64,000 nt of DNA, taken from assembly GCF_964199755.1 (NCBI RefSeq), contig NC_133898.1:131798553-131862552 (forward strand). Direction: 5' to 3'. This stretch comes from Larus michahellis. Lineage: Eukaryota; Chordata; Aves; Charadriiformes; Laridae. The notes under the pieces were generated by a model, which was not told the origin of the DNA, did not search any database, and saw only the letters and a list, made by a program, of their open reading frames with translations. Below are positions 37,331 through 48,500 of this stretch, one piece after another (position 1 is the stretch's first letter; every line of letters begins with the position of its first letter). A program made the translations under genes and the position numbers.

Positions 37331-38014
37331 GCGGGGGGCGGTGGGCTGAGCCCAGCTCCTGGGGCAGGGCACTGGGGGCTTCACTCGTGCGGTGCCGGGG
37401 TGTGGGGGTGCAGAGCCCCCAGCAAAGAGGGAGCCCCCCATTTCTGCCCCACGAGCAGCTCCTGCCTCAGTTTCCCCTCCAGCCAGGTAGTGCCAGGCGG
37501 GTGACGAGGCTCCTGGGGACCCCCCAGTCCCTCTGCCGGACCCCGAGGTGGCCCAGGGGACCCCTTGTGGGACAGAGCCCTGGAGAGGGGCTGGTGGGGG
37601 CGAGGGGCTGGGTGGGTTGTGGGGACGGGGACGGGATGGTGGCAGGGACGGGCTGCGGGGGCACGCGGGGACACTGGGGCTGAGCCGGGGGCTGGGCCTT
37701 CAGGGGACCCCCAGGCCAGGAAGAACACCCACCCCCCACGATTTGGGCTGCCCAGGGACGGGCTGGGGCTGGGGAGGGCAGGGACCGGTGACGAGTGCCT
37801 GGAGGTGGGCCTGGAGGAGAAAAACTGCCCAGAATGGAGGAGAACCGAGCTGGGGCTCTCCTGAGACACCCCGACCCCCCCCAGAGCAGCACCCAAGGGT
37901 GCCCAGGGGCTGCCGAGGTCCTTGTGAGCACCCCTCCTCACCTCCAGAAGGTGACGGGGACAAGGAGGGACATCACTGACGGGTGGAGAACGGCCGATGC
38001 CCTGCAGTGCTGCC
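37331..38014. other. Intergenic unique sequence
   Basis: No gene or element recognised between the minisatellite and the CR1. Confidence 0.5.
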
Positions 38015-38512
38015 TCCAGCGCTGGGACCACCGACATCAGAAGGACACGGAGCTGTTGGAGCGGGGCCAGAGGAGGCCCCGGAGATGCTGGGAGGGCTGG
38101 AGCCCCTCTGCTGGGAGGACAGGCTGAGAGAGCTGGGGGGGTCCAGCCTGGAGAAGAGAAGGCTCCGTGGAGACCTTCCAGCCCCTGCCAGTCCCTCAAG
38201 GGGCTCCAGGAAAGCTGGGGAGGGACTCTGGAGCAGGGAGGGGAGCCATGGGACGAGGGGGAAGGGTTTTACATGGAAAGAGGGGAGATTTGGATGAGAT
38301 ATTGGGAAGAAATCCTTTGGTGTGAGGGGGGTGAGCCCCTGGCCCAGGTTGCCCAGAGAAGCTGTGGCTGCCCCATCCCTGGAGGGGTTCAAGGCCAGGT
38401 TGGCCGGGGCTTGGAGCAACCTGGGCTGGTGGGAGGTGTCCCTGCCCAGGGCAGGGGGTGGCACTGGGTGGTCCTTAAAAGTCTCATCCCACCCAAATCT
38501 GTGACTCTGCCA
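38015..38512 (+). mobile_element. CR1 LINE, 3' end fragment
   Basis: The same subfamily as the copy at 1-475, with only scattered differences from it. It starts near the conserved WSPHHKKD region (caccgacatcagaaggacac) and ends near aaatctgtgactctgcc. Confidence 0.92.
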
Positions 38513-39114
38513 TGACCAAATCCACAGGGGCAGGTCACTCTGCTCGGGGGCTGAGCTGCCACCAGCGGGACGGAGCCAGGCGGGAGGAAGGGGACAGTGG
38601 GGACTCAAGGCCAAAGGCAAAGTCCTGCCCTGGGCGGGCAGAGCCCTGGCAGGGACACGGGCCGGGGACAGCGCTGCTGGGGGGGGCCCTGGCAGACACA
38701 ACCTGAACCGCAGCCCCCGGTGTCACAAGGGGGACACCAGCCGCAGGGACGAGCCCAGCCGAGGGCCACCACGGTGCTCCGGGGACCGAGGACACACCGA
38801 GGGTCGGGGCTGTGCCGGGTTGGGGCAGGGACCTGATGGGGTGACACAGACGGGGTGGGACAGGGACAGGGGGTGGGATGGGGAAGGGGCAGCAGGTCCC
38901 TCCATCTGCTCCTAGTCCCCCCCCCGGTACTGGGGGGCCCCAAGGGACGTATCCTGCGCCCAGGGTGACCTGTGCCACCGCTGCCCCAGGCTGCACGCAG
39001 GGCACGGGGCGGGGGGTCGGGGAGGGGGGGGACAGCATCGCTGTGTCCTCCTGTGCCCCGTCCCCACACGCTTGCGAGCCGGGGGACACGGCAGTGGGCT
39101 GTGCCGGGTGGGAC
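38513..39114. other. Intergenic unique sequence
   Basis: GC-rich, no feature recognised. Confidence 0.5.
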
Positions 39115-40150
39115 TGGGGGATGCTGGGCTGTACTGGGTGTTACTGGGAACCACTGAGTGTTACTGGGCGCTACTGGGCTGTACAAGGTGTTACTGGGAA
39201 CCACGGGGTGTTACTGGGCGCTGCTGGGCTGTATTGGGCTGTACAAGGTGTTACTGGGAACCACGGGGTGTTACTGGGCGCTGCTGGGCTGTACAAGGTG
39301 TTACTGGGAACCACGGGGTGTTACTGGGCGCTGCTGGGCTGTACTGGGCTGTACAAGGTGTTACTGGGAACCACTGGGTGTTACTGGGCACTGCTGGGCT
39401 GTGCTGGGCTGTACAAGGTGTTACTGGGAGCCACTGGGTGTTACTGGGCGCTGCTGGGCTGTGCTGGGCTGTACAAGGTGTTACTGGGAACCACGGAGTG
39501 TTACTGGGCGCTGCTGGGCTGTACAAGGTGTTACTGGGAACCACGGGGTGTTACTGGGCGCTGCTGGGCTGTACTGGGCTGTACAAGGTGTTACTGGGAA
39601 CCACTGGGTGTTACTGGGCACTGCTGGGCTGTGCTGGGCTGTACAAGGTGTTACTGGGAGCCACTGGGTGTTACTGGGCGCTGCTGGGCTGTGCTGGGCT
39701 GTACAAGGTGTTACTGGGAACCACGGAGTGTTACTGGGCGCTACTGGGCTGTACAAGGTGTTACTGGGAACCACGGGGTGTTACTGGGCATTGCTGGGCT
39801 GTACTGGCCTGTACAAGGTGTTACTGGGCTGTACTGGGCTGTACAAGGTGTTACTGGGAACCACGGGGTGTTACTGGGCATTGCTGGGCTGTACTGGGCT
39901 ATACAAGGTGTTACTGGGAACCACTGGGTGTTACTGGGTGCTGCTGGGCTGTGCTGGGCTGTACAAGGTGTTACTGGGCTGTACTGGGCTGTACTGGGTG
40001 TTACTGGGAACCACTGGGTGTTACTGGGCACTGCTGACGGGGTCTGCCGGGCTGTGCCGGGCGCTGCTGGGTGTTACTGGGCTGTACTGGGCTGTACTGG
40101 GCTGTGCTGGGTGTTACTGGGCTGTACTGGGCTGTACTGGGCACTGCTGG
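39115..40150. repeat. 60-bp minisatellite made of 10-12-bp subunits
   Basis: About seventeen copies of a higher-order 60-bp unit (gtgttactgggaaccacggg, gtgttactgggcgctgctgg, gctgtactgggctgtacaag), some with one or two subunits missing. The sub-motif gtactgggct recurs throughout. The period is a multiple of three, so repetitive frames stay open on both strands. These are not genes. Confidence 0.95.
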
Positions 40151-40689
40151 GAGGGGCTGCCATGGGTGGCCGTGGGGAAGCCGTGTGATGCCACGGGGGG
40201 GGGGAATGGGTTGTCGGGAGGGGCTACGGGGGGGTCTATGGGGGGGGGGCTGTGGAGAGGGGACGGGGGAGGTTGGGGGGGACCACGGCGGGGGGGGGGG
40301 GGCATGGAGAGGTGCCATCGAGTGCCCTGGGGGGCGAGGGGGCCCGGGGTGGGGGGACATGGGGAAGGTCCGGGGGGGGGAGGGTCCGTGAGGGGGTCCG
40401 GGGGGCAATGTGGAGGTGCGGGGGGAGGGCCCATGGAGGGGGGGGGGTCGGGGGCGCTGAGAGTCGGGGGTGTCCGGGGGGGTCCATGGGGGGTGATGGG
40501 GGGGTCCGGAGGGGGTCCCATGTGAGGTCCGGGGGCGCGGGGGGTCCGGGGGGGCCCATGGGGGTTGCCGGGGGAGGGTCCTTAGGGAGGTGCCGGGGCG
40601 CTGTGAGTCGGGGGTGTCCGGGGGGGGTCCCCTGGGGGGGGTCCCATGGGGTCCGTCGGGGGTCGGGGGTTACCCGGGGCCGCCCCCGC
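40151..40689. repeat. G-rich tract upstream of DPYSL5
   Basis: Runs of six to eleven G on the plus strand, repeated as ggggggtccggggggg and similar. It abuts the CpG island and has high G-quadruplex potential. Confidence 0.8.
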
Positions 40690-41860
40690 GCGCCTTTGTG
40701 CCGGCTGCTGTCGCCATGGCAACGGCGCGGGCAGGTGGCGGCCGCCGGGCGGGGTCCGGGGCGCCGGCCCCGCCCCCTGCACCTGTCAGTCACCCGCGCG
40801 CAGCCCACCCTGCTGGGGGGCCGCTCTGCCTCGCCCACAGCGGGGGAAAACGGGCGGCGATTGGCCGAGGCGGCGGTCAGGCCCCGCCCCCGCCGCGCAG
40901 GTTTGGGTGAGAGGCGATCGCGCACCGGGCGCAGCCGGAGCGGGAGCGGAGCGGAGCGGGAGGTACCGGGGGGGGGGGGGGGGTGGGTCACGACGGAGAA
41001 GGGCGGGGGGCCGGGCCGGGCGTTCCCTCACCTTCCCACACCGGCGGAACTTGACTTGTCGCGGCCGTATCGCGACGGGTGGGACAATCGCGACAGGTGC
41101 GTGTATCGCGACAGGGCGGTGGTGTCGCGACAGGCGGGGAGGGGCTCGAGGGGCTGGGTGTGGCGGCGGGGCCTCTTCATCCCCCCCCTCCACACCCCCG
41201 CCCCACCGGGCCCCGTTTCTCTCGTCGGCGCCGTGTCGCGACCGGGTGTGGAGCAGCAGGTGCCGCGGGGTGCGGAGCAGCGGGGACCCCGGGGCGGGGC
41301 GGGGGGGCGTCGGGGGCGGGGGGGCGGGAGGGAGGGCAGGGGGGTCCCGCCGGGCCCGGCCCATTGTTCGGCGGGGGCTCCCGGGCGGCCCCGCCCCGGC
41401 TCGGAGCATCCTTTGTGCTGGGCGGCACCGGGGCTTTGTCTGCGGGGCCGCCCCGGGGCTGGCGGGGCCGGCATCCCCCCTCCCGTCCCCCGCGCCCCCC
41501 CGGGACCCGGGACATCCCCCCGCTGAACGCCGCGGCCGCCCCCGCAGCGGGGGCGGGCAGCCCCGGGGACCCCCCCGCAGCCCCGGTCTCTGCCCGGGGT
41601 GGGGTGGGGGGGGCTGCGGGACCCCCGGGCGCGGTGCCCGCCGTGCCGCAGTGCCGGGGACCCCGTCGCGGGGCGGGGGGACCCACCCGGCCCCGCCGCG
41701 GTGGCAGCGCGCCCCGCGCGGGTGTGGCCGCGGTGACAAGGTGCCCGCGGGGACACGCACCGGCACCGGCTGCTGGCGGGCCCCGGCACCCCGGGCTCGG
41801 CCCCTTCGCCCCTGGAGCGTGGTCCCCCCCCCGCCCCGGTCACCGAGGGGCAGCCCGGGC
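40690..41860 (+). promoter_or_regulatory. DPYSL5: CpG island, probable DPYSL5 promoter and first exon
   Basis: Very CpG-rich, with GC boxes (ggccccgcccccgccgcgc near 40870-40905). A plausible non-coding first exon ends at 40962 (cgggag|gtaccg), 4.6 kb before the first coding exon. No TATA box seen. The exact start site cannot be read from the sequence. Confidence 0.7.
41070..41242. promoter_or_regulatory. Tandem TCGCGAC motifs in the DPYSL5 CpG island
   Basis: TCGCGAC occurs at 41070, 41088, 41106 and 41125, spaced 18-19 bp apart, with a further copy at 41236. The core TCGCGA is palindromic. The intervening bases also repeat loosely (gggtgggacaa, aggtgcgtgta, agggcggtggtg). Confidence 0.75.
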
Positions 41861-41874
41861 CTTCACCTCCCAGA

Positions 41875-42330
41875 CCCACAGACCCCCCCCCCGCGGCCCC
41901 ATCCTGACCCCTCCCCAGACCCCCAGCACCCCCGTATCCCTCCAAACCCCACCCTGGACCCTCCTCAGACCCCGAGCCCCCACACCCCAACCTCTGTATC
42001 CCCCCTAAACCCCATCCTGGACCCTCCCAGCACTCCCATACCCCCCCCAACCCTACCCTGGACCCTCCCCAGACCCCAAGGCCTCCGCAGACACACACAG
42101 CCCCATATAACCCCCCCCAAGCCCCACCCTGGACCCTTCCCAGACCCCAAGGCCCCTTCCAGGACCCCCCCCCAGACCACCAGCATCCTCATATCTCCCC
42201 CAGACCCCATCCTTGACCCTCCTCAGATCCCCAGGACCCCCATATCCCCCCCAAACCCCACCCTGACCCCCCCCCAGACCCCAAGAACCCTACTAACCGC
42301 CCCCCAAGGCCCCTCCCTAGATGCCCATAT
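41875..42330. repeat. C-rich minisatellite in DPYSL5 intron 1
   Basis: Degenerate units around ccccaccctggaccctcccc followed by agaccccaaggcccc and catatccccc, roughly 40-50 bp each. The minus strand is G-rich. Confidence 0.85.
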
Positions 42331-45300
42331 TCCCGTCGTTGCCGGGGGGGGCTGTCGGTGGGACCCCAGCAGTGGGACAGGGGGCCACTGGAGCGGGACA
42401 CCAGCTCCTGCTCTGGCTGTGTCCCAAACGGAGCCGGGGAGGGGTCCCAGGGGGTCCCAGCCAGCGCCCAGGCGGGGTGGGTGGGTGCCGGGGCTCTCAC
42501 CGTCGCAGACAAAAGCAGGGGGCGGTGGGGGGGGCCGAGGGTGCGGGAGCAGCCCCCCAAGCCTCGCCTCCCCGCACAATGCGGCTCTGCCTGCGGCCGC
42601 GCCGCAGCCCCTCCACCCCGGCACAAAGGCTCCGCAGCCCCCTCCCCTGCCCCCAGCCCCAACAGGTGCCCCCCCGGCAGCCCCCACCGGGGCATAGGGG
42701 TTCTTTTGTCCTGCCAGGGTCACAGCTGTCCCCGCGCCCCAGCCCAGCAGCTGGGGGGGCCACCAACCCCCTGCCATGGCCGCCGTGCTTTTGTATGCCG
42801 CCCAGCGCCGCTGCGGCCCGTCACCTCCTGGGGCTCGGCCGGGCCACCGGCAGCGCCCAAGGACGGCCAAGCCGGGGGCTGGCACAGTGGCGGGGGGTCC
42901 CCGAGGGTGCTTGCGGCCCCCCCCCCGGCACTGACGCTGCATTTCTGCCCTGCCCAGGGAACCTGTTGTCTCGCCGCTGCTGCCGGCTGTGCCACCGCGC
43001 CGCTGCGGCTCGCCGGAGAGAGCCCGCGTGCTGCCGGGTCTGGCTGTGCCGTGCTGGCACCGCAGCACGGGCTGGGGGACAGGGAGGGGGCACAGCCCTC
43101 GGGGGTGCTCGGTGTGAGCTGGGGGGGGGCGGACTGGGTGTGAACTGGGAGGAACTGGTGTGCCAGGCAGTCCATGGTGGGCACGGGGACTGGAGCGGTG
43201 GCTGGCGGTGATGGCCGGGGGGGGTGGCCGGCTGGCGGGGGGTGGCCGGCCGGGTCCCCGAGGAGGGGGCAGGAAGGGGGTCCGGTGGGGGGAGCGCGGT
43301 GGTGGCAGCGTGGGCGGCTCCGTGGTGGCCAAGGCCGCAGGCGGTGGGTCCAGCTGCCAGCCCTTGTCCCTCCGCCGCGTCCCACCCACGCCGGGCTCGC
43401 CCCCGTTCATGTCCCCAAGCGATGCTCTGTCCCCACCGCCACCCTCTGCCACACTCCCCCCGCTTCCACCCCAGCCTGGGGGGGCCCCGGGGTGGGTCAG
43501 GTCCCATCCCCGTCTGTGCAGCACCGACACAGTGACTTGGGGGGGGAGGGCACGGTCACTGGGACATGGCTGTGGGGACAAGTGCCATCCGCTGTCCCAC
43601 CCGTGCCGGGGGGGCTCTGCACGGCACAGGGAGGGCTGCGGCACCGCTGTGAGCGGGCGCAGGCTGCCTCCCCCCGCGCTGCCGTGCTCCAGATCCGTCC
43701 GTCACGGCAGCCCTCTTTCATCTCGGGGTGCCACGCGCCACCACCCTCCCCCTGTACCCCCATTTCTGTGCCACGTGAGGACCGTCCTGCCCGGCCCAGC
43801 CCTGCCCGGGGGTCCCCGGGGGGCTTGTGGCTCCTGCGGGGGCACCACCATGGCTCCGGTGGTCCTGAACCCCACCAAGGTCGGTCTCTGTCTCCTACAT
43901 CTCGCCCCATCCTGCTGCTGCTGGCGCGGGGGCTCGGCAGGTCTCCACCTGGGACTGTCCCCTCCTCGTCCCCAGCAGCGCAGCCGTGGGTCCCTGTGCC
44001 CCCCCAGCACAGCCCTTGAGCGGGGCAGCAGCTTCCCTGTTGCCTGCAGCAGAGCCCGGGGCTGGGGGGGGGCAACGGGGGGCAGGTACAGGCAGGGGGC
44101 TGGTGCCCGGCGTGCCATGGTGGCCCAGCATCCCGCACGAGGAGCCCCTGCCAGCGGGAAGGTCGCTGCCGTCCCACCGCAGCCCCTCAGGGACCCGTTT
44201 TTCTCTGCCATCCCTTGGCAGCCAGCACAGCCGTGCACGGCGGCGGCATTCCTGGCAGGATGGGGGGGCTGCGTTTCCCAGGAGCCGTGGGACCACCGGC
44301 AGGACCCCGGGGAGAGACCAGTGGGACGAGGCACAGGCTGGCACTGCCGTGGCAGGGCCCTGGTGCCAGCGGTGGCCTGGGATGGGCACAGCCCCTCGCC
44401 CTCCCCGGGAGGCTCATTCCGGCAGCGCCGGGAATGCTCAGCTGCTGCAGGGCCCAGCTCGGGCCCGCCAGCCACCGTCGTTCCCCGCCAGCTCCCTGGT
44501 GGCCCGGGAAGCCATTTGCCACCGAACCAGCATTCCACTTGGCAGCTGGGAATCGCTGGCACCTGCTCGGGACAATCGGATCATGCCCCTGCCACGGCAT
44601 CCTCTGCCCCATGGCACTGTGCTGGCCCTGGTGTCATGGCAGGAACAGCGTGCGCCCTGCCCGTCTGGGGGTCCGGGGACGCTGGGGACGGGTGGGTGCC
44701 AGGGTCCTGATCACCCCGCTGCCATGGCTGGTGCTGCGGCGGCTCTGCGCCGCGGTCGTGCCGGCGTGGCCGGGCAGTGCCATGCCCTCCCTGGCCTTTG
44801 TCTGCAGGAGGGGAGCCATGCCTGGCACTGCTGGGGTCCCTGGGGGGGTTCCCTGCAGCGGGGTCCCTGGGGTGGGGTCTCTGATGGGGTCCCAGCCCAC
44901 CTCGCACCCTGGGGGGATGCGCAGCCGTGGCGTGCCGTCCCTGCTCAGACGGGTCGATCGCATTTGACCTTCATCTGCCAAATGAGTTATAGATCGTGTC
45001 GGGGGGTGCCCCGTGTTGCTGGGGGTGGGGGGAGGCAAAGGCAGCGCTGAGGCAGTGGTGGTCGGGGGGGTCCGGCAAAGCTGGCACCGTGCGGGGCCAT
45101 GGGGCAGAGGTCCCGGCGAGCGGTGCCAGCCCCAGACACCCCATGGTGCTGCCGGGACCGAGGCGGGCAGCCTGCCCCAAAGATGGGTGCTTGCCCCCCA
45201 GGGAGAAGCCTGGCAGCGTCCCCTCGGCACACACAGCACCAGCAGCCGGTGCTCAGCCCCCTCCTTTGCCCCGGGGTCCCTGCCCGCAGCCGGCTCACGT

Positions 45301-45589
45301 CGCCGGAGCAGGGGGGCTCAGCGCCCGGAGTCCCCCCCGCCCCTCTGCGGATTTCCCGGGATAATCCAGTGTTGACATGGTGCGGGGCGGGGATGGGCAT
45401 GGCGGATGCGCAGCCGCGGCACTGCCAGAGCCCTGACCGTGCTGGCAACAGGAATCCCCGTGGGGGCAGCGCCGTGCCAGCCCGGGACCCCCAGGGCGGG
45501 CAATGGGGGTCACCACCCCCAAACCCCGGGGGGCTGCGCGGGACGGGGGCACCCTGCGGCCACCCCGGGGCTGACGCTTGCCCTCGCAG
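42331..45589. other. DPYSL5 intron 1
   Basis: GC-rich unique sequence with no exon, RNA gene or mobile element recognised. The acceptor cttgccctcgcag ends at 45589. Confidence 0.55.
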
Positions 45590-45593
45590 CGCC

Positions 45594-48500
45594 ATGCTCG
45601 CCAACGCGGCCACCATGCGGATCCTCATCAAGGGGGGGAAGGTGGTGAACGACGACTGCACGCTGGAGGCGGACGTCTACATCGAGAACGGCATCATCCA
45701 GCAAGTCGGGCGCGAGCTGATGATCCCCGGCGGGGCCAAGGTCATCGACGCCACCGGCAAGCTCGTCATCCCCGGCGGCATCGACACCAGCACCCACTTC
45801 CACCAGACCTTCATGAACGCCACCTGCGTGGATGACTTCTACCACGGCACCAAGGTACCCCCCCCCGTCCCCCCTGAGCCCCCGGCGGGTGGGTTTCTCC
45901 CAGCTCGGGGTGATGGAGGGGTTCGGCATGGAGCATCCCCAGCCGAGGAGGGGATGCATGACAGGCGGGAGCATTCGGTGGCCAGGAGCTGCGTGGTGTG
46001 GGCCGGCTCTGCCCCGGCACTGCCAGCTCCCCAGCAGCCTGGCACAGCACCGCCTGTCCCCATGTTCAGTGCCATGCACCGGGTGCCGCTGCCGGGGGGT
46101 GTCAGGGGGCCGGCGCGGGCTCGTCCCGGGGCCAGCTGCCTCCAGCACCCTGCACACAGCAGCCATTGTGCCGCGGCGGTGCTGGCTATGCCTGGCCCCG
46201 GGGAGCCCGGCAGCCCTGGGTGGGGGGCTCAGCTCGGCAGCGGAGGGGCTGGGGAAACGGTGCCGTGCCGCGGCACAGCGAGGGGCACGGAGATGTGCCG
46301 CAGGGCAGGGGGCCGGCGCAGCGGCCGCAGGCACCCCGCTGCCGTGCCTTGCCCCCCGTCGCACCGTGCCGCCGGCCTGCGCCAGCCCGCGAGGGCCGAT
46401 TGGTAAAGGAGCTTTGGGGATTAGCGGGGCCGGGTGAGCTGGGGACGCCGCCGGGAGCGACGGCGCCCGCCCTGCTGCCCACGCCTGCCACGATGCTGGG
46501 GGGGCTCCCTGCAGTCCCCGCACAGCCGGGCACCCCCATCCCAGATCGGGCCCTGCACCGGGGCTGCGGGGGCTGCGGTGCCCAGGCAGGGCATCCCCCG
46601 GGCACCCCGAATCCAGCGGTTGGTGCTGGGGGGAGGGGGGGGGGGGCAGTCTTTGCTGCTGCCAGCGATAGGATGGGGCTCTCCAGATGTGTCGTGCGCC
46701 CAGATGTGCTGCTGCAACCAGGCAGCGCTGCGGGGGGGCGGTTGCACCCCAGGGTGATGTAGAGTGGGGGTTCCCTGCCCGGCTCAGGGCCCCCGCTTGC
46801 CCTGCTCGTAGCCAGGCAGGATTAGTGCCGCCAGTGGCACGGGCAGCACTGGGGGTCCTGGGGGCCATTTCCCAGTGGGGTGAATCCTGCCCACCACCAC
46901 CGCTGTCCCCCCCCTCCCCGTGACCCGCAGGCAGCCCTGGTGGGAGGGACGACGATGATCATCGGCCACGTCCTGCCGGACAAGGAGACCTCGCTGCTGG
47001 ACGCCTACGAGAAGTGCCGCAGCCTGGCCGACCCCAAGGTCTGCTGCGACTACGCCCTGCACATGGGCATCACCTGGTGGGCGCCCAAGGTGAGTCCGGT
47101 GGCCACGGCATGGCCACGGTACGGCACTGCCACGGCACCGCCGGTGCCCGGGAGCAGCTGCCGGGGCTAATTCCCGTCCCCGCTGATCCCATTATCTGCT
47201 CGTCGGGGTGGGCTGGGCTGAGCCCCCGCGCTGCCTTTTGAGCTGCCTTGATCCGGGCTCAGTGGGGCGGGGGGTCCCCGTGGGGCCGAGCCCCTCGCCG
47301 GGGCGGGGAGGGTGCTCCTGATCCATGGGGGGGACCAGGGGGACCGGGCACGGCGGTCCCAGCTCGGGGGGGACCCTCCTATCCTGCAGCACGACCCCCG
47401 TGAGTGCTGGTCCTGCTCGGTGCCCGGACCCCCTCCCACGGCGCGGCTCAGCCCTGCGATCCCCACCGGAGCTGCAGGGAGACCCCAGCCCATGCGTACC
47501 CCAGCCAGACCCCCCCCCAGGCAGAGCAGGGGACGGAGCGGGGGCACCCCCAGGTGCAGCCCAGCACCGGCACCCCGGGGATCCGCCAGGTCGCAGCCCA
47601 ACGGCCAGCAAAATCCCCCCAGCATCTGTCGCTGCCCAGATCACCCCGGGCCACGGGTTCAAATCCTGCATCTCGCGTCCCCGCGGGCGGTCCCTGCCCC
47701 ACGGTGGGGGGCACCTCACCCCATGGCTGGGGGGAGCATGTCCCGCTCCTGCCCACACACCCCAGAGCTGCCGTGTCCCCCACCACCACCGTGCTGACCC
47801 CCCGTCCCGTCCCGGCGCAGGTGAAGGCGGAGATGGAGACGCTGGTGCGGGAGAAGGGGGTGAACTCCTTCCAGATGTTCATGACCTACAAGGACCTGTA
47901 CATGCTGCGGGACAGCGAGCTCTACCAGGTCTTCCGCGCCTGCCGCGACTTCGGGGCCATCGCCCGCGTCCACGCCGAGAACGGCGAGCTGGTGGCCGAG
48001 GTGAGCGCCGGGGCGGCACGGGCACCGCGCGCACGCCACGTGTGTCACCGCCACCCACCCCACAAAACCCTGACACCCCCTTCTGTTCCCCAGGGAGCGA
48101 AGGAGGCGCTGGACCTGGGCATCACGGGGCCGGAGGGCATCGAGATCAGCCGGCCCGAGGAGGTAGGTGACCGCCGGCGTCGTCACCGCGCAGGGGGTGG
48201 CACGCTGACCGGGATGCTCCGGGGCGTCCGCGTGGCTGGCATCACCCGTCTGTGCCACCCGTGCCCCCGTTTTCACACCCACCCTCACACCGCCGGGTGC
48301 GTGCCGTGCCGTGCCGTGCATGTCACCGCCCTTCTGTCCCCGCAGCTGGAAGCCGAGGCCACGCACCGCGTCATCACCATCGCCAACAGGGTGAGCGGTC
48401 CCACAGCCGAGGGTCCCTGAACGAGCTGGGGGTGGGCGCCCCGGTTCCATGGGGGGTCCCCGCGCCCCTGCCGGGGCGCGGGGACCCCCCATGGAGCCGG

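Noticed and set aside
39115-40150. CRISPR-like regular repeats
   Set aside because: The repeats are contiguous with no unique spacers, in a vertebrate locus. It is a minisatellite.
39072-40525. Long plus-strand frames with YWALLGCTGLYKVLLG repeats
   Set aside because: Three overlapping frames of the 60-bp minisatellite are open simultaneously, which is inconsistent with one real protein.
40686-42697. 683-codon plus-strand frame over the DPYSL5 CpG island
   Set aside because: Arg/Gly/Pro-rich translation of CpG-island and C-rich repeat DNA, crossing likely splice sites, with no homology.
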